From assembly GCA_011503125.2 (NCBI GenBank), contig WWBZ02000009.1, positions 806,001 through 870,000 on the forward strand: a DNA stretch of 64,000 bases, read 5' to 3'. The position numbers and the translations under genes were made by a program. Positions within the stretch are counted from its first letter, which is position 1. Every line of letters starts with the position of its first letter. This document shows, in pieces, positions 35,131 through 47,224 of the stretch. The notes under the pieces were generated by a model. It had not been told where the DNA came from, did no database searches, and was given only the letters and a program-made list of their open reading frames with translations. The stretch comes from Botryosphaeria dothidea (Eukaryota > Ascomycota > Dothideomycetes > Botryosphaeriales > Botryosphaeriaceae).

Positions 35131-36440
35131 ATGTCGGCAACTACAACTGCACCCCCTGCGACGTACAAGCTCGAGCTGCGTACGGCGCTGGGCCCAGTAT
35201 ATCGCGACGTCCTCAAGACACCTCCCAGAGACTGCACCGACGAGGAGATTCCCGTCATTGACATATCAAAACTCTTCTCCGACAGCTTCGACGACCGCCA
35301 GGCGCTATCCAAGGAGATCCACGACGCCGCAGTGAACAATGGCTTCTTCTACATCAAGAACCATGGCATACCCCAGCACACCATCGAAAAAGCCAGGGCA
35401 AAGGCCTTAGAGTTAGTTCATCCTGATAGTCGTGAGAGGTCGGACGGCGCTGACCCTCTGTAGCTTCTTCCACCAAGATGGCGAGTCCAAAGCCAACGTG
35501 TCTTCTGAGAAGTCAATCTACTTCAACGGCTGGCGCTCCGGCAACAAGACACGCGTCAACATCGCCGAGTCCTGGGACACGCGCGAAGCCTTCGGATGGC
35601 GGTACCACCCGAAATACGACCCCGATCCCAAGCCGGCTTTCGACGAGATCCCCGAGGAAGTCAAGCCGTACATTCGCGGCGAAGACTTCGTGTGGGAGCA
35701 GACGGCCCACCTGGCTGGCTTCAAGGAGGCGGCGCTGGGGTACTGGACGGCTTGCCTCACGCTGGCTCGCAAATTGGTGCGGCTGTTTGCTCTCGCGCTG
35801 GAGCTGCCGGAGGATTACTTTGATGGGCGGGTGACGTATCCGGGAGCGGATGGAGCACTCAGTTGGTACCCGCCGGCAACAGACGAGGAGATCAAGAATG
35901 ACAACCCGGGAATAGGGTCGCACACGGACCTGCAGCTGTTCACGCTGCTCTGGCAGGACCATGTTGGCGGGCTTCAGGTGCTGAACAGGGAGGGGCAGTG
36001 GATCAAGGCGAAGCCGGTCGAGGACACGCTCGTGGTCAACATCGGGGACTTCCTGATGAGGTTGAGCAATGACGTGTTCAAGTCGACGGTGCACCGGGTG
36101 TACAACAGGCCGAGGGTGGAGCGCATCTCGATGCCCTTCTTCTTCGGTGCGTGGAGGAGATGTTTGGAGTCATCGGAGCTCGAGGCTAACAGGCATCGGC
36201 AGGGCTGAACTTCAATTGCGTCGAAGGCGTTATTCCGACGTGCACCAGCGCCGACAACCCAGCCAAGTACGAGCCAATCAGCTGCGGAGACGTAAGATGA
36301 AGCCGAGAAATCTGGCGGTGAGAAATTCAGCTAACGCAGAGCAGTGGTGCCAGATGCGGTTCAAGCAGGAAAAGCATGACGGAGAAAGGGAGCGGGCGGC
36401 GAAGCGAAAGGCACCCAGTGGAGTGGTAGTATCCATGTAG
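35131..36440 (+). CDS. 2-oxoglutarate/Fe(II)-dependent oxygenase, isopenicillin N synthase-like
   Basis: Non-heme iron oxygenase of about 382 aa from exons 35131-35411, 35464-36146, 36203-36291 and 36345-36440. The N-terminal DIOX_N part has IPVIDISKLF and NGFFYIKNHGIP. The iron ligands are His247 and Asp249 in GSHTDLQLFTLLWQD and His304 in STVHRVYN, and Arg314 in RVERISMPFF binds the 2-oxoglutarate carboxylate. The C terminus is basic and variable. Members act in secondary metabolism and in hydroxylation of many small molecules, so the substrate cannot be told. It is cytosolic by lack of any signal. Confidence 0.92.
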
Positions 36441-36666
36441 GCATGGAGGCGATGAATGCCGACGGAGCTGATTTGTAAGGCGGTGGTGTTGACGGCAGGC
36501 GGGGCAGTTCCGTCGCTCGTCCCTTCCCCGCGCTGCCTCCGTCGCTGACGCCATCATCATCATCCCCTCAACCACATGCATCCGCCTCCCTCCGCTCTCT
36601 CTTAAACCACCAACAATGCTCCCCTCCCGTGTCCACCCGCCATTGACCCTCCGCCCACCGTGAACC

Positions 36667-37458
36667 ATGCCGCCCTTCCAGCCCAAAGACCTCGCCAGCC
36701 TGGCCCGCACCCTCCTCCAAGACGGCCCGCACCGCACCCTGCCCACCACCAAGCGCCTGCGCATCCAGCTCAACCGCCAGTACGTCGCCGACACCACCCG
36801 TGGCCTCTACGTGTGGGAGCACCCCTACTACCCCTACTACTACGTCCCGCTGGCCTCGATCCCGGCGTCCGCCCGCACCGTCGTCGAGCGCCTGCACGAC
36901 GGCGCCGCGACCATCCTGCGCCTCACCGCCGCCGACGCGTCCACCGACCGCGTGCTCGCCTTCAGCGACGACCTGGCCGGCGAGAAGCTGGCGCCGCTGC
37001 GCGGCATGGTGCGCGTCGAGTTCGGCGCCGCGGACGCGTGGTTCGAGGAGGACGTGCCCATCTTCGTGCACCCCAAGGACCCCTTCAAGCGCATCGACAT
37101 CGTGCACTCGACCCGCCCCGTCCGCGTGCTCGTCGGCGGCGCCGAGGTCGCGCGCGCCGCCAGCGCCCAGCACCTCTTCGAGACGGGCCTGCCGCCGCGC
37201 TACTACCTGCCGCCCACGAGCGTCGACGCGAGCGTGCTGCGCCCGAGCCAGACGGTGACGCGGTGTCCGTACAAGGGGGAGGCGGAGTACTATGATGTCG
37301 TGGTGGGCGGGGAGACGTTCAAGGATGTGGTGTGGTATTACCGGCATCCGACGATGGAGAGCGCGCCGATTGTGGGGCATTTGTGCTTTTATAATGAGAA
37401 GGTGGATATTGAGCTGGATGGCGAGAAGCTCGAGAGGCCTAAGACGCTGTTTGCCTGA
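36667..37458 (+). CDS. DUF427 protein with two DUF427 modules
   Basis: Intronless 263-aa protein. Two copies of the small beta-rich DUF427 fold are visible. The first spans about 25-115 (RLRIQLNRQYVADTTRG, VWEHPYYPYYYVP). The second spans about 190-255 (CPYKGEAEYYDVVVGGETFKDVVWYYRHPT, here noted as separate motifs CPYKGEAEYYDV and VVWYYRHP, then GHLCFYNEKVDIELDG). The function of the family is unknown. Gene density with its neighbours in the same direction (226 bp after the oxygenase) is suggestive but not proof of shared function. Confidence 0.85.
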   Translation: MPPFQPKDLASLARTLLQDGPHRTLPTTKRLRIQLNRQYVADTTRGLYVWEHPYYPYYYVPLASIPASARTVVERLHDGAATILRLTAADASTDRVLAFSDDLAGEKLAPLRGMVRVEFGAADAWFEEDVPIFVHPKDPFKRIDIVHSTRPVRVLVGGAEVARAASAQHLFETGLPPRYYLPPTSVDASVLRPSQTVTRCPYKGEAEYYDVVVGGETFKDVVWYYRHPTMESAPIVGHLCFYNEKVDIELDGEKLERPKTLFA

Positions 37459-38274
37459 GGTGGTTACCCTTTGATTGCTCTTGCAGTGATGATATGGTAA
37501 ACAGCTGTGATGGGCTACTGTGCTCCTAGCCATGGCTGAGAAGCTTTCATGGTGTGGGCGCATGCTCAAGGCTTTTGACTGGTCAGCTGGGTTGAATTGC
37601 CATGAATTTTGGAGGATAATGATGATCCATTGTCTTCGCCTCAAACATGTCTGCCGAGACTTGCCAGAGCAGCCTTCCTATAGTGCTTAACGTCTTTGAG
37701 GCAATCGAGACTCGCTAAAGCCTGACGTTTTCCTGAAATGGAATTTCCGGGTTTTAATATTGAAAGCCTTCGTATTGCGCGGGGCTGAAGTAATCTTGAT
37801 CCACGAAGGCGAGAGGGAAAAAAAAAAACAAAAAACCTTGGAACAGGAAGAGACTCTTCCGTTGCAGTGGATTGATGTTCAATGACGGATGCGCCATTTG
37901 TCAAAGCAAAGGGCCGACCGACTTCGGCGATCGGCTTCAGGCGGAGGAGCCGATAAGCAGCTGCAACACCAAATGTACATCGTGACATCCAAAACCGGCC
38001 ACAGGGCCTACAGAATTGCCATAGTCTTAAATAGACAGTCTCAGACACTGCCGGGTATAGCCTGTAGGATGCTCAAAAAATCAGCCGTTGAAATGCACGT
38101 CAGCCGTCGGCGGGGAAGCAGAGCCGTCATCACGCCCTATGCCCTGCTAGGATCCGGCCACCGCCCCGACGACCGAGCAATGACAACCCCCACGCCGTCT
38201 CCGTTAGCCAGACGACTGCGAATAAATACCTCCCACGCCCCAGACATCGACAACCCCTACGACAACCCCCAGCC
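37459..38274. other. Intergenic, no gene seen
   Basis: About 800 bp between two genes in the same direction. Contains a poly-A run near 37819 and no convincing exon. Confidence 0.55.
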
Positions 38275-39566
38275 ATGACCGACATCCCCCACGACTACCT
38301 CAAGAGCTTCATCGGCCGTCCGGCCATCGAGCTGCCGACGCCCTCGCTCGTCCTGAGCAAGCCCGTCATCGAGAAGAACTGCAAGAGACTGCACGACGAT
38401 GTGAAGAGCTTGGGCATCGGCTTCCGGCCGCACGTCAAGACGCTGAAGGCGAGTCCAGAGAAGAAAAGCGGGGTAGACGACACCACCGACTGACCGACCA
38501 CACAGTCCGAAGAAGTCACCAGACTGATGCTCGGCGGCGTCTCCAGAGGCGCCGTCGCCTCCACCCTCAGAGAAATCCGAGGCCTGCTCCCCCTCGCAAA
38601 GGAAGGTCTCCTGGACGACGTACGCCTGCCCTCCCCTCTCACCACCACCACAACTAACACCCCCAACAGGCCCTCTACGGCCTCCCCATCCGCCCATCCG
38701 CCCTCCCCGACCTCGCCGCCCTCTCCAAGGACCTCAAAATCCTGCTCATGCTCGACCACCCCTCCCAAATCACCCACCTCGAGTCCTTCGCCGCCACCGC
38801 CAACCACCCCGCCCCCTGGCCCTGCTTCATCAAAATCGACATGGGCACCCACCGCGCCGGCATCCCGCTCTCCTCGCCCACCCTGCGCGACCTCATCTCC
38901 CGCGCCGAAGCCTCCCGCGCCGTCTCCATCCACGGCTTCTACTGCCACGCGGGCCACAGCTACGCCTCGCGCGACCGCGCCGCCGCATCGACCGTCCTGC
39001 ACGCCGAAGTCGCCGCCGCCGCCACCGCCGCGACCTTGGTCTCGTCGCCCGCGCCCGTGGTCGTGTCGTTCGGCAGCACGCCGACGGCGCACGTCGTGCG
39101 CTCGCTGCGCCGCGCGCTCGCCGACGACCCGCGCCTGCGCCTCGAGCTGCACGCCGGCAACTTCCCCGCCAACGACCTGCAGCAGCTGGGCACGGCGTGC
39201 GTCGGCGAGGACGACCAGGCGCTGCGGGTGCTCGCGGAGGTGTGCTCGGTCTACCCGGAGCGCGACGAGGCGCTGGTGAATGCGGGCGTGATTGCGCTGG
39301 CGCGGGAGAGCGGGCCGCTGCCGGGGTTTGCGGGCGTGGTCGGGCGGCGCGGGTGGCATGTCGGGAGGCTGAGCCAGGAGCATGGGATTCTGGTGCGGGA
39401 GGAGGGCGAGGGCGGGGGGAGGGCGGAGGAAGTTTGGGAGGTCGGGCAGAAGGTGTGGCTGTGGTGCCAGCATGCGTGTATCACGGCGGCGGCGCATTAT
39501 TGGTATTTCGTCGTGGATGAGGGCGATGTGGTGCGGGAGGTGTGGTTTCCGTGGAAGGGGTGGTAG
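38275..39566 (+). CDS. D-serine dehydratase / D-threonine aldolase-like PLP enzyme
   Basis: Fold-type III PLP enzyme of about 394 aa from exons 38275-38448, 38506-38619 and 38670-39566. RPHVKTLK near residue 52-58 contains the PLP lysine (probably Lys55). Later motifs are KIDMGTHRAGI, HGFYCHAGHSY and VSFGSTPTA. CQHACITAAAH near the C terminus carries the HxC metal ligands of the D-serine dehydratase-like domain. The reaction is likely Zn-dependent cleavage or dehydration of a D-hydroxy-amino acid; which one is not readable. The first intron must start with GC (AAG|GCGAGT) to join KTLK to SEEVTRLML; a GT alternative would leave a 33-nt intron. Confidence 0.88.
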
Positions 39567-39900
39567 AGGCGCGTCGCAGTATGTGAGGGAGGAAGTCCGT
39601 TTACGTGGACTCGGCGGCACTTTTGTTCAGGCTATAGGGGTCTTTCTCCTGCTGGATCGTGTCAAAAAGCTCTCTCTTTCACTCAGTTTCCTTGCACCAC
39701 CAACTTCTCGTATGCACCGTTTTCACATTCTGGTCAGCTCTATACCAGCCTGTATCTATAAAAAATATTGTCACCGAAAAGAATGAACAATTTCATCAAC
39801 CACCAAATAGCCTGTCAGCTCTCAAATCCACCATCCAAACCCCTTCTTCTCCCCCAGTCCCATCGTCCCTCCAGCATAGCCATCAATTTTTTTATTTTTT
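39567..39900. other. Convergent spacer
   Basis: Spacer between the PLP enzyme and protease genes, with A/T homopolymer runs just after the protease stop. Nothing else recognised. Confidence 0.6.
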
Positions 39901-41376
39901 TTACTTGCTGCCGTTGTTAGCCAACACAAGGTTCCCGCCAGTCACGTACCCCGAGTTCCTGGTCAAGACGCCGCTGATCGCGCCGTTCTTGATGTACGTC
40001 TTCATCGCGCTCGGGCTGGTGCGCAGGCTCGTCTGCGCGGCGGCCTGGTACGCGACGAGGCCGGCGACGTGCGGGCACGCCATGCTGGTGCCCGACAGCG
40101 ATCGGTAGCCGGTGCTGGCCGTGTTGGACGCCGACACGACGCCCTCGCCCGGCGCGAACACGTCGACACAGGGCCCCGTGTTGGAGAAGGAGGCGACGGC
40201 GTCGTTGATGTTGGACGCGCCGACGCCGATGACGGTGCTGCTGCCGGTGCCGCCGAGCGCGCTGGGGGAGGAGTTACAGGCGTTGGTGTTGGAGTTGCCG
40301 GCGGCGACCTGGGTGCGTTAGGCTGGGAGGTGGGTAGAGGGGGGGGGGGGGGGGGGGAATGCTTACGACGGTGTGGACGCCCGAGGCGGCGAGGTTGCGG
40401 ACGGCCGTCTCGACGGCCGTGGAGCGCGACTCGAAGCCGAGAGACATGGAGGCGACCGAGGCGACGAAGCCGCTGGCGCTCTGGCGCGACGAGTGCTGCG
40501 AGGCGACGTAGTCGAGACCGGCGATGAGCTGTGTGGGGTGGGATTTCAGTCAGATGCCATTCATCTTATCCAGGCAGGGTTCCCGCAGATCGATTGGGAT
40601 GTTATGCGGTTACGGAAATGATGGGCACTGGGAAAACTTACGCCAGTGGAGGTTCCCCTGCCGTCGTCGCCAAGAACCTTGACGGCAATCAGGTTGGCGT
40701 TGGAGGCAACACCGACGGTCGATCCGGCAATAGTTCCGGCGCAGTGAGTTCCTGTATCGGGTTAGTCGGGGATGACGAAATGGGAAGTTGGATTTGCATT
40801 CGCCGAGTTTGATATGATTGCGGAATTGGTGAGAAAAGAAAATCAAAACTTACCGTGGCCCTGGCCATCAGCAGACGAGGCATAGTAGCTGTAGCCAACC
40901 CTGGCGCGGCCGCCGAACTCAGAGTGGGCGGTGTAGATGCCAGTGTCAACGACGTAGACATCGACGCCGCGGCCGAGCTGGGTGTCGGAGTAGGTGTAGG
41001 TGAAGGTCCTGGCACTGACGGTGCCGCTGACGCGGGCACTCTGAGAGATGCGCTGCAGGCCCCACGGAGCGCTGCCACGGGTGGCGGCAATGCTGATGGG
41101 GACAACAGGCTCAACAGTGATGACCTCGCTCTTGGAGTTGAGGAAGTCGGCCTCCTCGTCGGTGATGGCGCCGGAGAAGCCCTTGAAGAGCGTGTTGTTG
41201 AAGGTGGCGAAGATGTCCTCCATCTCCGGGTTCAGGTTGAGCTCGGCGAGGAGAGCATCGACGTCGACGCTGGCATCCGTGACAATGTCGAAGTCCTTGG
41301 TGTTCTCACGGCGCTTGAGCGTCGGGGCAGCCAGAGCCGCAAGGGCCTGGAGGGCGAGGAGGAAGGCAGCCTTCAT
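39901..41376 (-). CDS. Secreted subtilisin-like serine protease (proteinase K type)
   Basis: Extracellular alkaline protease of the S8A family, about 400 aa from exons 41376-40854, 40751-40642, 40528-40367 and 40308-39901. A signal peptide ([18 protein letters not shown]) is followed by an inhibitor I9 propeptide. The catalytic triad is Asp144 (VYVVDTGI), His177 (GHGTHCAGT) and Ser340 (SGTSMACPH), with oxyanion Asn270 (AAGNS). Length and spacing match Alp1/proteinase K enzymes. Introns are 102, 113 and 58 nt; the third contains a 19-base homopolymer. Such enzymes degrade environmental or host protein and are usually nitrogen-repressed, but I identified no regulatory site. Confidence 0.95.
40339..40357. 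repeat. 19-base G homopolymer in a protease intron
   Basis: The plus strand reads 19 consecutive G, giving C19 in the third intron of the protease pre-mRNA, beginning 9 nt after the donor. Confidence 0.95.
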
Positions 41377-42915
41377 TTTGAGAGAAGAGAAGATGGTCTG
41401 GCCGGTGTCTGGAGGAGATCCTGAGAGCTGATGCTGGACTGATGCTTCTCCCAACTCCGCGTCCCTTCGGCGCTTTTATACCTGACTTTCCTGCATCTCT
41501 CCCCATCGCGCGTGGATGGAGCACCTTGGTGTATCCATGGTCTACGCTTGGCGCGCGAGGTTGTTCTGGGAAAGAGACAAAGGCCCAACTGCGGGACAGT
41601 ATTGGCTTGGCTCAGTGTGGTGGCACGTTGTGGGCGCGGTAGTCAGGTGTTGGACCGCAAACCAAGACTTGCTAAGACCTCGAGGATCAAATGACACTGG
41701 CCGTCGACAAAGGCCAAGAGGATTGCCGCAGGAACATATCATGACCTGGCCGCTTATTGCCCGAGAAGTTGCCTTTCTGAGCACAGGGCGTTGCGGAGAG
41801 CAGGGCGGCAAGGCGCGCCACAGTGGGCAGAGTCATGGCTAAGGGAGTTCCGCACCGCGCATGGAAGCGGCTCTCACTGTACTTCGCTGCGGGACAAGAA
41901 GGCTGGAACGGGAAGGCGGGTGGAAGAGAGCAGCCGGATGCGTACAAGGCGGCCAGCAGTGACGGCCATGACTGAGAGTGGTTGAGCGCCTAACCCGCTC
42001 CTTGCAGGATCCTCAGAGAGACCGATCGTCAGGCGCGAGGCAGAGAATAAAGCACACATTTATATGCTTTTCTGATCGGTGGATCGACCGCTGACGCGCC
42101 CTCCTTCAGGATCTGCTCAGGGCCTCCAACGGGGCATGCTACCAAACGTGGTGGAGCACGTCGCCGCGAGACAGTAAAACATCCGTCCTCTGGCGGCGGC
42201 ATTGGGGTGCTGCAGGCTTCGGCGGTACTCTGATAACAGTGGGAAGAAGCTGGCCGGTCTGCCAACCGGTCTCGGCGGAAGGCGCCAATCAGGCAGGTGA
42301 GCGAGGGAAGTGATTCCAAGGGATGTAAGACGTTATGCTTGGCACGGTGGGAGCCAAGCATGTCTTGTCGGCGCTTGCATCGGGATTCCGCCCTGTAGAG
42401 GACTTGGCAGACGCGCTGTAGAAGGTGTAGAAGCGTGCACGAGGAAAAGAAGAAGCTGGGCTGGGGATGCAGTTACGGCGTGGCTTGTCACGCGCCGGGT
42501 TGGTATAGCAGACCTTCCGTTTTGGGATGATAAGGCTATCGCGTTATGAGTCGCCAAATCACAGCCGATCCTTCGCCCAATAGTCCGGCCTGCGAGATAA
42601 GTAAGTACATCGGCAATCGTCTGTGGAATATTGTCTGCGTACCCAACGGTTTGAGCCGCGACCCCTCTTTTGCCGAAGGATTCTTCTGGAAAAGGGCGGC
42701 TATTAGGCACAAATGCCGAGCGATCGGAAAAGCTCGCCTAAACAAGGTCACTACATAAATTGAAAATGCCCTCTATTCCGCAGTCTCATTAGTTGAGACA
42801 CGTGCCTGGGGTATGAGCGAACGTCGCCTGTGCCGTGCTTTTCTGGCCATTACACAGTGAATCCCACTTCCAAGCCAATATCGTTACACCCGACGCCTAT
42901 GACAAAAATTGACCC
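41377..42915. other. 1.5-kb intergenic stretch
   Basis: Carries the protease promoter and the 3' side of the cupredoxin-like gene. No gene recognised. Confidence 0.5.
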
Positions 42916-44365
42916 TCATCTTGGAGCTTCCCCTTTGGTATTTCCTTCATATCTCGATGCCGCAGCGGCGTCCATCTCAATCGGGCTGTTGCCGATGACG
43001 CGCGCATCTTCCCGACCTGTGTGCGGCTGCTGCTGTGGCGCCGCCGCATCCGGGCTGCCGACCTGGTGAATCTCATGATCGCCAGGCAGCTCGGGCGCGA
43101 ATTCGGGAGCCCCGGTCTGCCGGTTGTACCCTATAAACATCATATGCTCCTGCGGGGGTGGCGATCCGAATCGCTGCTGGTTGATGTGCGAAAAAGCAGT
43201 GCTGTCGCTCCACCGTGCCGGGTTTGCGGCCTTTTCCGAACCGATGGGTGGGCTGCCTGGCATGGGAGGCGGCGGGCTGCCCATGCGTGACGGTGTTCCG
43301 TCCGACCATGGCGGCAAGGATCCAGGGGGAGCGCTGCTGTGATCGCCCACCTCAGAAATCGGTGGCTGAGACTGTGCATGCTTGAAGAACTTGCCGTACG
43401 CTCGGCTGCGCGCGATGAAGAAGGCGAGGGCAGCCACGATGGCGACGAAGGCGACGGAGCCTACAACAATTCCGGCAATGGCGCCGCCAGAAAGGGAGGC
43501 ACTGTGGTGGCCATTGGAGCTGGATGCTGGTTGTGACCCTTCGGCGGGCCATGACTGACCTGGGGCGAGCTGGTAGACTGCGTCCATGGCTGTTGTTTGC
43601 TGGAGACTGTAGGATGACCCATTTTGCTGGCGTGATGTCAGAGGTGGCACAAGGATGATTCCTTTTCGGAGGAGCACTAACTGGGTTGATCACGCCTACC
43701 ATGCCGTTAGGAGTGCATGAATCCAGCGCATCGCAGTAGAACCAAATGGGTTCCGTGTTGTTGATGGTGAGATTCCATGTTTTCCTCTGCCGATCAGTCA
43801 GTCGCAATCCAAGAGGAAGGCCGCATTACAAGGAACAAGGATTGATGCCATTTGGGGAGATCTCGGGCCCGTGCGAAGCTCGAGCAGGTGTCCGAATAAA
43901 CCACCAGCTTATGCTTATGTCCACTTGCTTGTTCTGACGACAAAATGCCGCACAGCAAGAGTTGTGTCCTCAAAAATTGCAGGCCAGTCTTCCACCCCAA
44001 CTTGACGGAGTCACAAACAGGGCGCTTACATCTCCAAAGGAGTCAATGAGCTGGTTTTGCGAAAAGAATCCCTGGTATTCCTCATCGGTGTGGTACATTT
44101 CCCAAGGGACGCACGGATTGCAGCCAGCGACGCCGCATATTGAGGCGTTGGTGTACTCTCCACGGATCACCGAATGGTTGGTGGGGTAGAAGTCGAAGAC
44201 GACAATGTCACCCACGGCAGCAATTGTCGTGTTTGGCGTGAATGCATGGAGGTTGGCGCCAACGGCAACGGTATGTATGGTTCTCGAGCTCGAAGAGGTT
44301 GTCGTCTGGGCGAGCAGGCCGGTTGCCAGCTGCAAGACGCCGATGGCGGCGAGGAATCTTCTCAT
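42916..44365 (-). CDS. Cupredoxin-like surface protein with membrane anchor
   Basis: Secreted, single-pass membrane protein of about 383 aa from exons 44365-44030, 43786-43682 and 43626-42916. A signal peptide (MRRFLAAIGVLQLATGLLA) precedes a plastocyanin-like domain. FDFYPTNHSVIRGEY supplies a His, IWFYCDALDSC a Cys and GMVGVINP a Met, the likely copper ligands. A Ser-rich linker follows, then a helix (GAIAGIVVGSVAFVAIVAALAFF), a basic stop-transfer and a Pro-rich cytosolic tail. The first intron is long (243 nt). Fungal members are usually called extracellular serine-rich proteins, of unknown role; copper binding is inferred from the ligand pattern only. Confidence 0.88.
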
Positions 44366-45589
44366 GGCTGGCGATGTTCAAGCTGGAGTGGGCGCAAACC
44401 GGGGAAGCAGACGCTCGGGGGAGGAGGGCAGCATGGAGGCTTCATGAACCCTCGTGCGGACAAAAATAAGAAGCGGGGGAAGGAGAAGCGAGAGCCAGGT
44501 AGTTGGGAGATGGATGCTTCTTCTACGGCCTACCACGCGGCGCCTCAGCCCTCCTGCAGAGGCGCATCGGGCCTGCCGAGTCCGCATGCGAGCAAACACA
44601 ACTGCATCCGCGAGCCGAAGCTGCTTGGCGTGTTGGACACCCAGTCGCAAGCCCGGTCGCTATCGTAATTCTCACGGGCGGTCGAGCTTGAGGGCGGTGG
44701 CGCGGGCGCAAAGCAGCATGGTCGATGCATGTCAGACGGGACAATGGCCAGGCTGCGTCCCCAGGCCCGGATGCCAGCGAATGCGGTGACTGAGGCTGCG
44801 CATGGGTTGGAGCCATTGATCCTTCGATGCCGGCCACGGCCTAGCCCTGTGCTGCTGTCGTGGGGGCTGAAAAAGGATGCCACGCCTGAATACCACGTCC
44901 GCATCCATCCTTTGGACGCCGAATGCTGCAGCGAAGGCCCACCAGGTGCTCCAATTCGTGGATCTTTGCGTGCTGTTGGGTCGTGACAGACATGGGTGCT
45001 GCAGTGCGGGGCTTGCTGCAACTGCCCGCTGCGAGGTACCACCCGGCACTTGTGAAGACTTGTGAGGGTCGCGAACGCGTACACAGATCGCCGTGCTGAC
45101 AGTGCAAATGCCGGACCGAGACACTGACGGAGTGATGGCTGGTGGTGAGGCTTTGCGGGCCTGTTGATGGCGCTGCTTCGGCCCCGCCTGCGTGTTGGTT
45201 CTCGGCTTCGCCCGCTCTCACGTGTCGCGCCCTCTCCCTCAGCTTACCGCCTATAATTAGACTGCTCTCTGAAACTGTGCTATGATATAAGAAGTTTACG
45301 TGGATGCTTAAATTGGCCTTCACCTGCCACTGCTCTTACGTCTGCTCGCCCACATCAGCAAGCATCACGCTTTCACCACCTCCACTGCTCAAAATTTCCG
45401 AAGCATCTCTATTGCTCTACTCGCAGACCCTTGTGTTACTGCATCCTGCGGACTTGCCGCTAAGATCGCCGTGCCTCCACATTCTGTACAGAGAAATCCC
45501 AAAATTGTGGGGCTCCGACTCAACCCAGACCAGGGCCAAGCGGTGGCTTGCTAATTTCGTATTCTGCGCCTCCACTAATAAGAAGTCGC
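44366..45589. other. 1.2-kb intergenic stretch
   Basis: Contains the promoter of the cupredoxin-like gene and the 3' side of the DUF1996 gene. A TATATAA-like AT stretch near 45283 is the only noteworthy element. Confidence 0.5.
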
Positions 45590-47224
45590 TCACTCGGCCT
45601 CGTACTCCAGATAGTCCGTGATGCGGTCAGCAAAGCGTCGCGCCTTCGATGATCCCGCGTCCGTTGAGCCCTTCCTGTACATGGTCATTGCATTGTATCC
45701 TCCACACTCCATCGTTGTATCTCCAGGGCAAGGCAAGAGGCAGTTGCCCCAATTGCCCGGCACGGGGGCCCGGTCATCGGCAAGACTATTGCCGCAGTAG
45801 CATCTGCAATTGTCATGTCAGCCTTTAACTCCAATTTTTCGTGCGAGCAAATACTCACTCATTCCCGTACTCAATCCCCGCATACGTGTATTCCGCCCTG
45901 TCGCAGTATGCGACACACATCTGGTGCGTCATGCCGCTATTCACCCACCGCTCGTCCGGGAATGTGCGACCACTGTCCGGTTGGTCGTTGCCGCAGCCAA
46001 GGTATTCCCATTCGTTGATCGGCGGGAGCGGACGATCCCTGCTCGGGTTAAACACTTTCTTATCCGCACAGTTCTTGTTGTTCTTGACCGCGGTGGGCAA
46101 GTCGAAGGATACCGGGTTGCAGCCCGGCAGGGAGGGAAGCACACCCTGCACGACTTCGTTGACGGACAGGGGCAGCTTGCAGCGCTGCTGCTCAGCGTCA
46201 GTCCAGTAGCTAAAAGTCTGGTCCGGGCAGTCGGTGTTTCCGTCGGTGCAGTCTCTGACGGCTCTCTGCAGCGTATCGGGATCCCAGCCGTTGAGGAAGT
46301 CTCCATGCATGCCGTAGCCAGAGGGGTCACCGGTGGCCAGGACGAAAGGCTGCTTGCCGTTATCCCACCACCTGCCGGCGAACAGGTTCGTCTGGTAGCC
46401 GACTTCGAAGAAGAGCGTCATGATATGCACAGGGTGGGTGCTGGGGCACCTTCCGCCGTCAAAGTTTCCATCAACGGGGTAAGCGACGTGAGAAACGTGG
46501 TCGGGGGCATCATTGTCCCTACCGTTCCAGCAGCCGGGGAAAGTGACTTGCATGCGGATGCCGCCGGGGCAAGTGACGTTAGGGAAGCCTGCATATTGGA
46601 CGTTGCTGCCGTCTGGACCGGAGCCGATACAGAGAGAGCTGATAGCTTTGCTGTTGAAGTCAGTTCCGGGCGTGCGCTTGTACGGATTGCCGGCAACCAT
46701 CCTGAAGCCATCAGGGAAGGGCGCGATGGGATCGTTGTCGGGACCCGGGCGGTGGCTGTTGGGAGGGTCAGTAAGCGTTCCGGCAGAGACGAGATCAAGT
46801 TCTCACAGATAGTAGATGGCCATGCCGCCAGCGATTCCGTGAGGATCATCTCCCATGAGGGGGACGTGCTGGAAAGAACCATCCTGGGCGCGGTAGTAGA
46901 GCTGGAGGGGTGGGGTGGAGTCAGAATTGAGCTCCGAAAACGTTGAATGGCGAAGCTTGCCTTGGGAGTCCAGTATGCGGACATGTCTTGCTTGACATTG
47001 CACGAGCTGCAGACAGATTGGCGGGCGTCATTGAAGTCCATGGTGAAGTTGAAGCCATTGCCGCCGCACAAGACGTGGACATGGTGCGAAACTCTGCCGG
47101 GCTGGGCGATAGGGTCGGAGCGCTGGTCGTAGAGACGGCTGCCGCAACGAACAACGAAGGTAGCCTGAGCGGGGATGAGCGCAGCTAAGCCGATAACGAG
47201 CGACTTTATGAGAAAAAAATGCAT
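45590..47224 (-). CDS. Secreted DUF1996-WSC domain protein
   Basis: Secreted protein of about 489 aa from exons 47224-46961, 46901-46807, 46755-45859 and 45803-45590, all phases consistent. A signal peptide (MHFFLIKSLVIGLAALIPAQA) is followed by DUF1996: FVVRCGSRLYDQRSDPI, HHVHVLCGGNGF, AYWTPKLYYRAQDG, YPDGF-like FPDGFRMVAG and CPGGIRMQVTFPGCW. The C-terminal WSC carbohydrate-binding domain has EYLGCGND, MCVAYC, GIEYGNECYCGNSL and TMECGGYNAMTMY. WSC cysteines are complete across the last intron. The first intron has a GC donor (AAG|GCAAGC). The protein likely acts at the cell wall; the catalytic activity of DUF1996 is not established. Confidence 0.93.

Noticed and set aside
38473..38505. GT-AG alternative for the first intron of the PLP enzyme
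   Set aside because: It would be only 33 nt and would insert ten residues between the PLP-lysine motif and the next conserved helix.
38295..39620. 441-codon minus-strand frame opposite the PLP enzyme
   Set aside because: Antisense of a well-supported enzyme in GC-rich DNA; product lacks any family feature.
45810..46946. 378-codon plus-strand frame opposite the DUF1996-WSC gene
   Set aside because: The opposite strand has a signal peptide, DUF1996 and WSC motifs with consistent introns; this frame is a shadow.
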